A stretch of DNA of 64,000 nt from Enterobacter asburiae. GTDB taxonomy: Bacteria > Pseudomonadota > Gammaproteobacteria > Enterobacterales > Enterobacteriaceae. The stretch covers positions 2,914,001-2,978,000 of the forward strand of contig JAAQVN010000001.1 in the NCBI GenBank assembly GCA_011754535.1. Direction: 5' to 3'. The translations under genes were made by a program, and so were the position numbers. Shown here piece after piece: positions 53,466 through 61,043 of the stretch (position 1 is the first letter of the stretch; each line of letters starts with the position of its first letter). The notes under the pieces were generated by a model, which did not search any database, was not told where the DNA came from, and saw only the letters and a program-made list of their open reading frames with translations.

Positions 53466-53717
53466 TTAATGAGACTCACCCTGCGGCGTGAAGCGCAGCT
53501 CTATGAGCGCGATGGCTTTCTGGATCGCGCGAAGCGTAACCGGATCGGCAGCAGCAGGATGGCTGGCAAAATCGATATTTTTCAGCTGAGTGGACATCTT
53601 CTCGCGCACTTCAACTGGCGCAATAACGTCCAGAACATCAAGAATTTGCTTGATAACCAGCTGACAGGCGACAACGTCAGATACCAGTTCCTGATCGGCG
53701 CTCAGGTTTTGTGACAT
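53466..53717 (-). CDS. yecJ: DUF2766 family protein YecJ
   Basis: 83-residue mostly helical cytoplasmic protein beginning [16 protein letters not shown]. Length, composition and position (next to ftnB and azuC) match E. coli YecJ. Function unknown. A GGAGAAAG ribosome site precedes the ATG. Confidence 0.85.
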   Translation of the reverse strand: MSQNLSADQELVSDVVACQLVIKQILDVLDVIAPVEVREKMSTQLKNIDFASHPAAADPVTLRAIQKAIALIELRFTPQGESH

Positions 53718-53796
53718 GGGGCTTTCTCCTTATTCAAAGGCCGTCATAGTATCAAAACGTGGCCCCTGACATCTTCCCTTCATCGCCGCAAGACAT

Positions 53797-53822
53797 AAAA
53801 AAACCCGCCGAAGCAGGTTTTT
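53797..53822 (-). terminator. Terminator of azuCR
   Basis: Minus-strand stem AAACCTGC / GCGGGTTT (one G-U pair), TTCG tetraloop, then a run of T. It lies 4 nt after the azuC stop. Confidence 0.85.
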
Positions 53823-53825
53823 CTG

Positions 53826-53909
53826 TCAGAACATGGCGCCCGGCGGCACGTCTTTAAAGGTGCGGCAGTAGTTGGCCCACATACTTTTCAGGATTTTGCG
53901 CAGTTTCAT
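53826..53909 (-). CDS. azuC: Small membrane-associated protein AzuC
   Basis: 27-residue protein starting MKLRKILKSMWANYC and ending DVPPGAMF, nearly the same as the E. coli 28-residue AzuC. GGAG lies 8 nt before the ATG. The amphipathic, basic N-terminus suggests inner-membrane association; in E. coli AzuC was reported to interact with GlpD. Too short for ordinary gene finders. It is encoded within the AzuCR RNA. Confidence 0.9.
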   Translation of the reverse strand: MKLRKILKSMWANYCRTFKDVPPGAMF

Positions 53910-53990
53910 TGTGATGCTCCATTAACGTGTTATACAACGCTGTCGTCAATGTGCCTATAATATGACCACGGTCACAAAAATCAATATTTT

Positions 53991-54006
53991 TGTGATGCGC
54001 ATCACA
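53991..54006. promoter_or_regulatory. CRP-binding site between azuC and the isomerase gene
   Basis: TGTGATGCGCATCACA, a perfect CRP palindrome about 48 bp upstream of the predicted azuCR start. It lies 22 nt after the stop of the upstream isomerase gene. It links AzuCR to carbon-source control. Confidence 0.82.
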
Positions 54007-54027
54007 ATTTAACTCTCGAAGAGATCG

Positions 54028-54666
54028 TTAACCCACGATACCGCGAACAAAATCTTCGATCGCCTTATCCTGGCAATTTTCGAAGAAGCACTGCTGGAAA
54101 CGCGGGCCGGAAACAGCGGTCTTTACCAGCTCAGGATCGATGGCGCGCAGCGAGTCCAGATAGTTATCTTTCACTACGGCCGCTTTCACCTGGTTCAGAA
54201 TACCGGCGTTACGCACCTGCGGCTCTTTACGCTCTGGCGGATAACCCTCCCCTTTGCGGCCGGTGAATGCTTTTTCAAAGATAAAGCGAACGTTCAGCTC
54301 CGCCCCCCAGCCAAAACCTTTGGCAAACGGCAGCGAAAGCGCATTGCCGTTGTTGATTTGCGCAAAGAGGAAAGCGTCTGCGGGATCGATGCAGTAGCCG
54401 CAAATCACGCCAGGGTGGATGTTTAACGACATCAGCGCCCCCTGCCCGGTGCCGCATCCGGTGACCACGAAATCTACCGCTTTCGCATTCAGCAAAATAC
54501 TCGCCATAATGCCCAGGTGGATGTAGGTCAGGTGATGATCGTTTTCGTCGCTCATACCGACGTTATATACCGGAAACCCTTTTTCATCAGCTACCGTTTT
54601 CAGCTCTTTCAGTATCACCGCGTTTTTGGCCGCCTGGCTGTTTTCCATCATCAGTGCAATTTTCAT
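54028..54666 (-). CDS. RpiB/LacA/LacB-family sugar-phosphate isomerase
   Basis: 212-residue protein with the family N-terminus (MKIALMMENSQAAKNAVILK) and active-site region VTGCGTGQGALMSLN, comparable to GTGIG.. in RpiB. Glycine and cysteine positions fit an aldose-ketose isomerase of phosphorylated sugars. It is a stand-alone gene between azuC and yecR, absent at this place in E. coli. A KdgR-box-like sequence 93 nt upstream of the start suggests a link to uronate or pectin use. The substrate is unknown. Confidence 0.8.
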   Translation of the reverse strand: MKIALMMENSQAAKNAVILKELKTVADEKGFPVYNVGMSDENDHHLTYIHLGIMASILLNAKAVDFVVTGCGTGQGALMSLNIHPGVICGYCIDPADAFLFAQINNGNALSLPFAKGFGWGAELNVRFIFEKAFTGRKGEGYPPERKEPQVRNAGILNQVKAAVVKDNYLDSLRAIDPELVKTAVSGPRFQQCFFENCQDKAIEDFVRGIVG

Positions 54667-54758
54667 TATCTCTCTCTCCGGGATGCGCTGCGGGCGAACC
54701 CGCTATGGATACCTTTTCATAATTTACCCTACTATCAAACAAACGCACTTTCAAAGTA

Positions 54759-54777
54759 AATGAAATATGGTTTTAAA
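54759..54777 (-). promoter_or_regulatory. KdgR-box-like site upstream of the isomerase gene
   Basis: AATGAAATATGGTTTTAAA agrees with the recalled KdgR consensus at about 16 of 19 positions. It is AT-rich, so chance similarity is possible. Confidence 0.45.
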
Positions 54778-54923
54778 AAAATAAATGCGCGCTCACAGAT
54801 CTGTGACAAAAGCGCCTCACGTCGTCCGTTGCAAAGAGAGAAGAGAGATTGTCCGGCTATTCGGGGGATTGCAGCGGGCATCTGCGGGTACGATAACGTA
54901 TTTCCATCCACTCAGAGCGAACC

Positions 54924-55262
54924 ATGAAAAGAGTCATCGTAGCCGGCGCTATCCTGCTGCTCGCAGGGTGCAGCGTTAACCGTCAGGCGGAAATCAGCAG
55001 CCTCGATGCCCCGAACGGCATTGTCCGCCTCGACTACGGCCAGGCAGTGCTGCAAAACGCCTGGTCCGACGAATATGTTAATAACGGTACCGCGGTAAAA
55101 GCCTGCCAGAACATGGGGTATGCCACCGCCTCTGCCTACGGGCAGCCCGTCAAAACCTGTACCCTGACAAGCGGCTCTTTGTGCCTGAACGAGAGCGTGA
55201 CCATTCAATATAAATGCATGGGGTATGCCGTTAACCCTAAGTCAAATAACCCCTGGTATTAA
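54924..55262 (+). CDS. yecR: YecR-family lipoprotein
   Basis: 112-residue lipoprotein with signal and lipobox MKRVIVAGAILLLAGCSVN, where Cys16 is the lipidation site. Four further cysteines (KACQNMG, KTCTLT, SLCLNE, YKCMGY) could make two disulfides. It matches E. coli YecR in length and place, next to ftnA. In E. coli it belongs to the FlhDC/FliA regulon; I saw no clear FliA promoter here. Function unknown. Confidence 0.87.
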   Translation: MKRVIVAGAILLLAGCSVNRQAEISSLDAPNGIVRLDYGQAVLQNAWSDEYVNNGTAVKACQNMGYATASAYGQPVKTCTLTSGSLCLNESVTIQYKCMGYAVNPKSNNPWY

Positions 55263-55265
55263 TCA

Positions 55266-55292
55266 AAGCTGCCAGCGCGTGCTGGCGCTTTA
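55266..55292 (+). terminator. Terminator after yecR
   Basis: Stem GCCAGC/GCTGGC with a GCGT loop, extended by AAG..CTT pairing, followed by TTTATTTA, immediately after the yecR stop. Confidence 0.7.
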
Positions 55293-55465
55293 TTTAACTA
55301 AGAACAAAAATAATTCGCATTAATAAAGATAAATATCGCCAATGCGTTTTATTCCCATTCGTATTTTGAACTAATAAATATTTAATTTTACTTTTTGCAA
55401 ATAATTAAATAACAAATTATAGTGTCGCTCATTATGAACCCGTAATAATAATCCGGAGCGCCACC

Positions 55466-55963
55466 ATGCTGAAAACTGAAATGATCGACAAGCTCAATGC
55501 GCAAATGAACCTTGAGCTCTATTCATCCCTTCTCTACCAGCAGATGAGCGCCTGGTGCAGCTATCACAGCTTCGAAGGTGCGGCAGCGTTTCTGCGTCGT
55601 CACGCTCAGGAAGAGATGACCCACATGCAGCGCCTGTTCGATTATCTGACCGATACGGGCAGCCTGCCGCGCATCGAGAACGTGGCATCGCCTTTTGCCG
55701 AGTACAATTCTCTCGACGAACTGTTCCGCGCCACCTATGAGCACGAACAGCTGATCACTCAGAAAATTAACGAACTGGTTCATGCGGCAATGATCGGCCA
55801 GGATTATCCAACCTTTAATTTCCTGCAGTGGTACGTCGCTGAACAGCACGAAGAAGAGAAGCTGTTTAAATCGGTGCTGGATAAATTATCGCTGGTGGGT
55901 AAATCCGGCGAAGGACTTTACTTTATTGATAAAGAACTTTCGACTCTCGATACGCAGAATTAA
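55466..55963 (+). CDS. ftnA: Non-haem ferritin FtnA
   Basis: 165-residue iron-storage ferritin that forms a 24-mer shell. Ferroxidase-centre residues are present: Glu17 (MNLELYS), Glu50 and His53 (EEMTHMQ), Glu94 (YEHEQ) and Gln127/Glu130 (YVAEQHEEE), numbering approximate. Nearly identical to E. coli FtnA. In E. coli it is activated by Fe-Fur, which removes H-NS from its upstream region; the 200-bp upstream region here is very AT-rich, compatible with that. Confidence 0.97.
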   Translation: MLKTEMIDKLNAQMNLELYSSLLYQQMSAWCSYHSFEGAAAFLRRHAQEEMTHMQRLFDYLTDTGSLPRIENVASPFAEYNSLDELFRATYEHEQLITQKINELVHAAMIGQDYPTFNFLQWYVAEQHEEEKLFKSVLDKLSLVGKSGEGLYFIDKELSTLDTQN

Positions 55964-55970
55964 TATCAGC

Positions 55971-55993
55971 GCGGCGCCGGTTTCCGGCGCCGC
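55971..55993. terminator. Terminator-like hairpin after ftnA
   Basis: Perfect 10-bp all-GC stem, 55971-55980 with 55984-55993, TTT loop, then TTAATTT. It lies between the convergent ftnA and the 56000-56341 gene. Confidence 0.75.
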
Positions 55994-55999
55994 GTTAAT

Positions 56000-56341
56000 T
56001 TACATACACCCCGCGCAGCTGGTGCAGCGCCAGTCGTGAGGATTCACGGCCTGGTAAAAATTGCGGTAATTCGCCGTCTCCAGCGGAATACCCGCCTCGA
56101 AAAACAGGTCGGTTAGCCAGTCGACGTTCTCAATAATCCACTCATCTTCCTGTAGTCCCTGGGCGAACGCCTCATCCTCGGGATCGATAATCGAATAAAT
56201 TGCCCACGTGCCCATGTCTTTTTCGCGTCGGGACTCCGGCAGCGTCAGGGGCTGATTCTGCCAGCTGATAATCCAGTGACCGTGGCATAACAGATTGCCT
56301 CCCCGGCTCCATGCCGCGGTAAATGGATTCTCCCCCGCCAT
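56000..56341 (-). CDS. Uncharacterised protein with a CxxCxxC tail
   Basis: 113 residues from the ATG at 56341, which has GAGGG 5 nt upstream; a GTG at 56353 is less likely. I do not recognise the family. It is acidic in the middle (IIDPEDEAFAQGLQEDEW) and aromatic-rich, has no signal peptide or membrane segment, and ends HDWRCTSCAGCM, a three-cysteine CxxCxxC motif that could bind a metal. A CHGHW motif lies near residue 20. It occupies the place of E. coli yecH, which it does not resemble. Normal GC for the region, so probably a lineage gene rather than a recent arrival. Confidence 0.72.
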   Translation of the reverse strand: MAGENPFTAAWSRGGNLLCHGHWIISWQNQPLTLPESRREKDMGTWAIYSIIDPEDEAFAQGLQEDEWIIENVDWLTDLFFEAGIPLETANYRNFYQAVNPHDWRCTSCAGCM

Positions 56342-56462
56342 AAAAACCCTCACTTTATTTTATTATTTGTACAAGGTGTTTACGTTACGCCTGAATTTCG
56401 CGCCGTAATATTGCCCTTATGAAGTAGGCATCACCCCATAAAGGATTGGAGGGTTAGCCGGG

Positions 56463-56503
56463 TGTAAAATAATCATTACACGACTTGTAACGGTGATTTG
56501 ACG
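56463..56503 (+). promoter_or_regulatory. Two adjacent TyrR boxes upstream of tyrP
   Basis: Strong box TGTAAA-N6-ATTACA (56463-56480) and weaker box TGTAAC-N6-TTGACG (56486-56503), 5 bp apart, about 70-110 bp before the start. E. coli tyrP has the same strong/weak pair, giving tyrosine repression and phenylalanine activation. Confidence 0.82.
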
Positions 56504-56571
56504 AATTACCGCTTTTCCCTTACTCTGCGCCGCAGAATTTGTCGCGATTCACCATCGTTGTAGAGGAAAGC

Positions 56572-57783
56572 GTGAAAAACAGAACCCTGGGAAGTATTTT
56601 TATCGTCGCCGGAACGACGATTGGCGCAGGAATGCTGGCAATGCCCCTGGCCGCAGCAGGCGTGGGATTTGGAATGACCCTGCTGCTGCTTGGCACGCTC
56701 TGGGCATTAATGTGCTACACCGCACTGCTGCTGCTTGAGGTATACCAGCATGTCCCCGCCGATACCGGACTGGGTTCGCTTGCGGCGCGCTACCTGGGAC
56801 GCTACGGCCAGTGGATCACCGGCTTTAGCATGATGTTCCTGATGTATGCCCTGACCGCCGCCTATATTAGCGGTGCCGGAGAGCTCATCGCCTCCAGCGT
56901 CAATGACTGGTTTGGCTCAGACATTACCCCTGCCACGGGAGCCATCTTCTTTGCGCTCATCGGCGGCGGCGTGGTCTGCGTGGGAACCTCGCTGGTCGAT
57001 CTGTTTAACCGCTTTCTCTTCAGCGCTAAAATTCTGTTTCTGGTTGTCATGCTGGTGCTGCTGGCGCCGCACGTGCACAAGGTGAACCTCCTGACGCTGC
57101 CGCTGGAAAAAGGTCTGGCGCTTTCCGCTATCCCGGTTATTTTCACCTCGTTTGGCTTCCACGGCAGCGTGCCAAGCATCGTCAGCTATATGAACGGTGA
57201 TATTCGCAAGCTGCGCCGCGTCTTTGTCATCGGCAGCGCCATTCCGCTGATCGCCTACATTTTCTGGCAGTTGGTGACGCTGGGCAGCATTGACTCTTCA
57301 ACCTTCGTCGGGCTGATGGCGCAGCACGCTGGCCTGAACGGTTTTCTGTTGTCCCTGCGCGAGGTAGTCACCTCGCCGCACGTGGAGCTGGCGGTGCACC
57401 TGTTTGCCGACCTGGCACTGGCGACCTCATTCCTGGGCGTGGCGCTCGGCCTGTTTGATTACCTTGCCGACCTGTTCCAGCGCCGCAATACCGCCGTCGG
57501 GCGGTTGCAGACCGGCGCCATTACCTTCCTGCCGCCGCTGGCCTTTGCGCTGTTTTACCCGCGCGGGTTTGTGATGGCGCTGGGCTACGCGGGAGTGGCG
57601 CTCTCTGTCCTGGCCCTGCTGCTCCCTTCCCTGCTGGCGTGGAAAAGCCGTCAGCAGCATCCTCAACAGGGATACCGCGTGGCAGGCGGGAAACCGCTGT
57701 TGTGCGTTGTGTTTAGCTGCGGGGTGATGATTATTCTGGTGCAGGTGTTGATTGCAGCGGGGATGCTGCCGGAAGTGGGTTAA
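56572..57783 (+). CDS. tyrP: Tyrosine-specific transporter TyrP
   Basis: 403-residue inner-membrane tyrosine/proton symporter of the HAAAP family with eleven hydrophobic segments. The start is GTG at 56572 ([20 protein letters not shown]) after AGAGGA, as in E. coli; an in-frame ORF start at 56539 adds unrelated residues. [13 protein letters not shown] is the family substrate-binding loop. Regulated by TyrR boxes just upstream. Confidence 0.96.
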   Translation: MKNRTLGSIFIVAGTTIGAGMLAMPLAAAGVGFGMTLLLLGTLWALMCYTALLLLEVYQHVPADTGLGSLAARYLGRYGQWITGFSMMFLMYALTAAYISGAGELIASSVNDWFGSDITPATGAIFFALIGGGVVCVGTSLVDLFNRFLFSAKILFLVVMLVLLAPHVHKVNLLTLPLEKGLALSAIPVIFTSFGFHGSVPSIVSYMNGDIRKLRRVFVIGSAIPLIAYIFWQLVTLGSIDSSTFVGLMAQHAGLNGFLLSLREVVTSPHVELAVHLFADLALATSFLGVALGLFDYLADLFQRRNTAVGRLQTGAITFLPPLAFALFYPRGFVMALGYAGVALSVLALLLPSLLAWKSRQQHPQQGYRVAGGKPLLCVVFSCGVMIILVQVLIAAGMLPEVG

Positions 57784-57787
57784 ATAT

Positions 57788-57815
57788 AAAAGGGGCTATC
57801 ATCAGCCCCTTTTTT
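57788..57815. terminator. Bidirectional terminator between tyrP and yecA
   Basis: 10-bp stem AAAAGGGGCT (57788-57797) with AGCCCCTTTT (57804-57813), loop of 6 nt, more T after. Confidence 0.88.
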
Positions 57816-57816
57816 A

Positions 57817-58485
57817 TCAGTGCAGGCAGCAGCTCTTAAACTTCTTCCCGCTGCCGCAAGGACACGGATCGTTACGCCCCACCTTCGTGCCGTTCACGAC
57901 AGGCTTCTTCGCTTCCGGCTGCTGCGGGTTCTCCACCCAGTAGTTGTATAAGCGCAGGGCCGCAGGCTGGATGCGCTCGATGCTGGCGATATACTCCTCT
58001 TCGGACAGTTCATCCAGCTTCTCGCTGTTCTCTTCCGTTCCGTGCAGGGCAATCACCTCGAGGTCGGCCTTCAGGGCTTCCGGCAAGGCTGACCAGTCCG
58101 TCAGCGCCACACCGCGCATGTAGCCATAGCACCACTCTTCGACCACGGTGTAACTCTCCCCGTCAACGTCGTTATAGCCGAACATCGGCTCAAACTGATC
58201 CGGGTACTCGCTCAGGCGCTCGGCAATGTCGTTCATATGCTTAAAGCAGAGATCGATAAAACGGTTCATCTCACGATCGTTTTTCCAGCGCGGAATGTAT
58301 TTCTCCCCGCCCCACACCGCCACCAGCCAGGCATCTGGCTCAACGACAACAGGGCCGGAAAGCACTGCGGTAAACATGCCGTCCAGTTCGGATACGTCAA
58401 TCACGGACGCATCGTCATGACCGTAAGACATTAACGTCTCTTCCAGCCACGCCATTTCGCTTTCATTTAATGGACCTTCCGTCAT
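57817..58485 (-). CDS. yecA: UPF0149 / SEC-C zinc-motif protein YecA
   Basis: 222-residue protein with an N-terminal UPF0149 (YgfB-like) domain and a C-terminal SEC-C metal-binding domain, [20 protein letters not shown], the same motif as in SecA. E. coli YecA binds iron or zinc and associates with ribosomes. Start at 58485 ([10 protein letters not shown]) with AGGAG 8 nt upstream; the longer ORF to 58596 is not supported. Confidence 0.93.
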   Translation of the reverse strand: MTEGPLNESEMAWLEETLMSYGHDDASVIDVSELDGMFTAVLSGPVVVEPDAWLVAVWGGEKYIPRWKNDREMNRFIDLCFKHMNDIAERLSEYPDQFEPMFGYNDVDGESYTVVEEWCYGYMRGVALTDWSALPEALKADLEVIALHGTEENSEKLDELSEEEYIASIERIQPAALRLYNYWVENPQQPEAKKPVVNGTKVGRNDPCPCGSGKKFKSCCLH

Positions 58486-58899
58486 CGCGGACACTCCTGA
58501 TAAAAAGGAAAGGATCCTACCACAGATCGCACGCCTGCCCTGGCTGAAGTTTAGGTCTTTATTGCTGCAAAAGCGTGCAAATCGTGACCGTTGCACAACT
58601 TATGGGCTTTATTGTTAACGATGTGTGATCTCCGCTGTAATTTCTTCCGCTGCCCCAGGGCGGGATAACGCGGCACTCTATACTCAAAGATGTCATATCC
58701 CCGTCAAGGGGTTAACCATTCTGGCAACGTTTTTGCTTGCTGTTCTTCGCGCGACGCTGCGCATGGAAACCTCGCCGTATCACGCAGGATGCCGTTCGTT
58801 TAGTGCATTTTGTTCTTGCTCGTGTTTTTGGATTGGCTGCGCCCTGGGCGTTCAGGCTTACGCCGTGGTGCAAAAACCTCTTTGCTAAGGAACATAATA
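58486..58899. other. yecA-liv divergent intergenic region
   Basis: 414 bp without a convincing gene. It holds the promoters of yecA and the LIV operon. It includes the inverted repeat GTGCAA (58575-58580) / TTGCAC (58591-58596), with an extra upstream TGCAA, and CCCCGTCAAGGGG near 58699. I saw no clear Lrp site. Confidence 0.55.
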
Positions 58900-60021
58900 A
58901 TGTCGCTGAAATTTATCAGAACTCCCCTTTCTCTTGTGTTGGCCGGTTGCCTGGTGACGGCGTTTTCCGCCCGGGCAGATATTGTGATTGGCGTGGCCGG
59001 GCCGTTCACCGGACCGAATGCCACCTATGGCGATCAGTACTGGCACGGCGCTACGCAGGCCGCAGAAGACATTAATGCTGCAGGCGGGATTAACGGTGAG
59101 AAGATCAAACTGGTTCAGGGGGATGATGCCTGCGAGCCTAAGCAGGCCGTGGCCGTCGCCAACCGCTTAGTCGACCAGGATAAGGTCAATGCCGTGGTCG
59201 GCCATTTCTGCTCCTCCTCCACCATGCCCGCTTCCGAGGTGTATAGCGACGCCGGCATCATCGCGATTACCCCCGGCTCGACCAATCCGCTGATCACCGA
59301 GCGCGGCATGAGCGACATGTTCCGCATGTGCGGCCGCGACGACCAGCAGGGCCAGGTGGCCAGCGACTTCATCATCGACAAGCTGAAAGCCAAACGCGTG
59401 GCCATCATTCACGATAAAGACACCTATGGACAGGGGCTGGCAGACGCTACCAAAGCGGCGCTGGCGAAACGCGGGGTCAAGGATGTGATGTATGAGGGGT
59501 TATCCCGCGGTGAAAAAGATTTTAACGCGCTGGTGACGAAGATCGGTGCCCAAAAACCGGACGTGGTGTTCTTCGGCGGCTGTCACCCGGAAGCCGGCCC
59601 GCTGGTTCGCCAGATGCGTGAACAGGGCGTGCAGGCGAAATTCTTCTCCGGCGACTGCATTGTCAACGAAGAGATGGTGACTGCGGCGGGCGGCCCGCAA
59701 TACACCAACGGCATTTATATGACCTTCGGTAAAGATCCGCGCCTGATCCCGGACGGTAAAGCAGTTATCGAGAAATTCCGCGCCGGTAAATTCGAGCCGG
59801 AAGGTTACACCCTCTACTCCTATGCTTCCGTGCAGGCCATTGCCGCGGCCTTCAAGGCCACCGGCGGCAAGGACTCTGCCAAAGCCAGCGAGTGGCTAAA
59901 GGCCAATTCCGTCGACACGGTGATGGGCAAAAAAGCCTGGGACAACAAAGGCGATCTGAAAGTGTCTGACTACGTGGTTTACCAGTGGGACGACAAGGGA
60001 AAATATAAGGAAGTCGAGTAA
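58900..60021 (+). CDS. Branched-chain amino acid ABC transporter binding protein (LivJ/LivK-like)
   Basis: 373-residue periplasmic protein with signal peptide (LVLAGCLVTAFSARA/DIVIGVAGP). Type I Leu/Ile/Val-binding fold: GPFTGPNATYGDQYW, HFCSSSTMPASEVY, ITPGSTNP and VFFGGCHPEAGPLVRQMR, with two cysteines (DDACEP, HFCSS) as in LivJ/K. The start at 58900 is by homology. First gene of a complete five-gene LIV operon; true livJ/livK should lie elsewhere on the chromosome, so this is a paralogue. The substrate may be a branched-chain or related amino acid. Confidence 0.9.
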   Translation: MSLKFIRTPLSLVLAGCLVTAFSARADIVIGVAGPFTGPNATYGDQYWHGATQAAEDINAAGGINGEKIKLVQGDDACEPKQAVAVANRLVDQDKVNAVVGHFCSSSTMPASEVYSDAGIIAITPGSTNPLITERGMSDMFRMCGRDDQQGQVASDFIIDKLKAKRVAIIHDKDTYGQGLADATKAALAKRGVKDVMYEGLSRGEKDFNALVTKIGAQKPDVVFFGGCHPEAGPLVRQMREQGVQAKFFSGDCIVNEEMVTAAGGPQYTNGIYMTFGKDPRLIPDGKAVIEKFRAGKFEPEGYTLYSYASVQAIAAAFKATGGKDSAKASEWLKANSVDTVMGKKAWDNKGDLKVSDYVVYQWDDKGKYKEVE

Positions 60022-60079
60022 CGGGACGGAGTCACGCTCAACGTCGGCGGGCCTGCCCGTCGGCGCGTAATAAACATCA

Positions 60080-60100
60080 GGCTGCGCGGCTCGCGCAGCC
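60080..60100. other. Hairpin between the binding protein and permease genes
   Basis: Perfect 8-bp stem GGCTGCGC (60080-60087) with GCGCAGCC (60093-60100). A second GC-rich foldback (CGGCGGGC / GCCCGTCG) lies about 30 nt upstream. Likely lowers expression of the membrane genes relative to the binding protein. Confidence 0.6.
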
Positions 60101-60120
60101 TATAAAACGAGCGCGCTAAA

Positions 60121-61035
60121 ATGAGTACATTCTTCCTGCAACAGTTAATCAATGGCTTAACGCTGGGCTCCGTCTACGGCCTGATCGCCATCGGCTACAC
60201 CATGGTGTACGGCATTATCGGCATGATCAATTTCGCCCACGGCGAAGTGTATATGATTTCCGCCTATCTCTGCGCCATTGGCCTGGCGCTGCTCTCTTTC
60301 TTCGGGCTTGAGTCATTCCCCCTGCTTATTCTGGGTACGCTGGTGTTCACCATCGCGGTAACCGGCGTGTACGGCTGGACTATCGAGCGTATCGCCTACA
60401 AGCCGCTGCGCAACTCCACGCGACTGGCGCCGCTTATCTCCGCCATCGGGATGTCGCTTATCCTGCAAAACTACGCCCAACTGAGCCAGGGCCCGCGCCA
60501 GCAAGGGGTGCCGACCATGCTTGACGGCGTGATTCGCCTGCATTTTGGCGACGGGTTCGTGCAGATAACCTACACCAAAGTGTTTATTCTGGTCGCCTCG
60601 TTTGCCGGCATGCTGATCCTTACCTGGATAATCAACCACACCCGGCTGGGGCGGATGTGCCGCGCGGTACAGCAGGATCGGAAGATGGCCTCCATTCTGG
60701 GCATTAACACCGACCGGATTATTTCGCTGGTTTTTGTTATCGGCGCGGCGATGGCAGGCCTGGCGGGCGTGCTCATCACCATGAATTACGGCACCTTTGA
60801 TTTCTACGTCGGGTTTGTGATTGGCATTAAGGCCTTTACTGCGGCAGTGCTCGGCGGCATCGGATCCCTTCCCGGCGCCATGCTGGGTGGCCTTATCCTC
60901 GGCGTCGCGGAAGCCCAGTTCTCCGGCATGGTGAACTCGGACTATAAAGATGTCTTCTCATTTGGCCTGCTGGTCATGATCCTGATTTTCCGTCCCCAGG
61001 GACTGCTTGGGCGCCCGATTGTGGCCAAAGTGTGA
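60121..61035 (+). CDS. Branched-chain amino acid ABC permease (LivH-like)
   Basis: 304-residue inner-membrane permease with about eight hydrophobic segments. Opening FLQQLINGLTLGSVYGLIAIG and GMINFAHGEVYMI are LivH family hallmarks; FTAAVLGGIGSLPGAMLGG is the coupling loop to the ATPases. Similar length to E. coli LivH (308 aa). It overlaps the LivM-like ORF region and is part of one transcript. Confidence 0.92.
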   Translation: MSTFFLQQLINGLTLGSVYGLIAIGYTMVYGIIGMINFAHGEVYMISAYLCAIGLALLSFFGLESFPLLILGTLVFTIAVTGVYGWTIERIAYKPLRNSTRLAPLISAIGMSLILQNYAQLSQGPRQQGVPTMLDGVIRLHFGDGFVQITYTKVFILVASFAGMLILTWIINHTRLGRMCRAVQQDRKMASILGINTDRIISLVFVIGAAMAGLAGVLITMNYGTFDFYVGFVIGIKAFTAAVLGGIGSLPGAMLGGLILGVAEAQFSGMVNSDYKDVFSFGLLVMILIFRPQGLLGRPIVAKV

Positions 61036-61043
61036 GGGAGAGA

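Larger units (their letters stand above)
53797..53950 (-). ncRNA. azuCR: Dual-function RNA AzuCR (IsrB)
   Basis: In E. coli AzuCR is an RNA of about 164 nt that both encodes AzuC and acts as a base-pairing regulator of carbon-metabolism genes. Here a -10-like TATTAT (53957-53962 on the minus strand), with a -35-like TTGATT 16 nt upstream, predicts a start near 53950. The terminator ends at 53797, about 154 nt in total. The RNA function is inferred from the homologue. Confidence 0.65.

Noticed and set aside
58625-58888. 87-residue ORF upstream of the LIV operon
   Set aside because: Cys/Ser/Arg-rich, no ribosome site, resembles translated promoter DNA.
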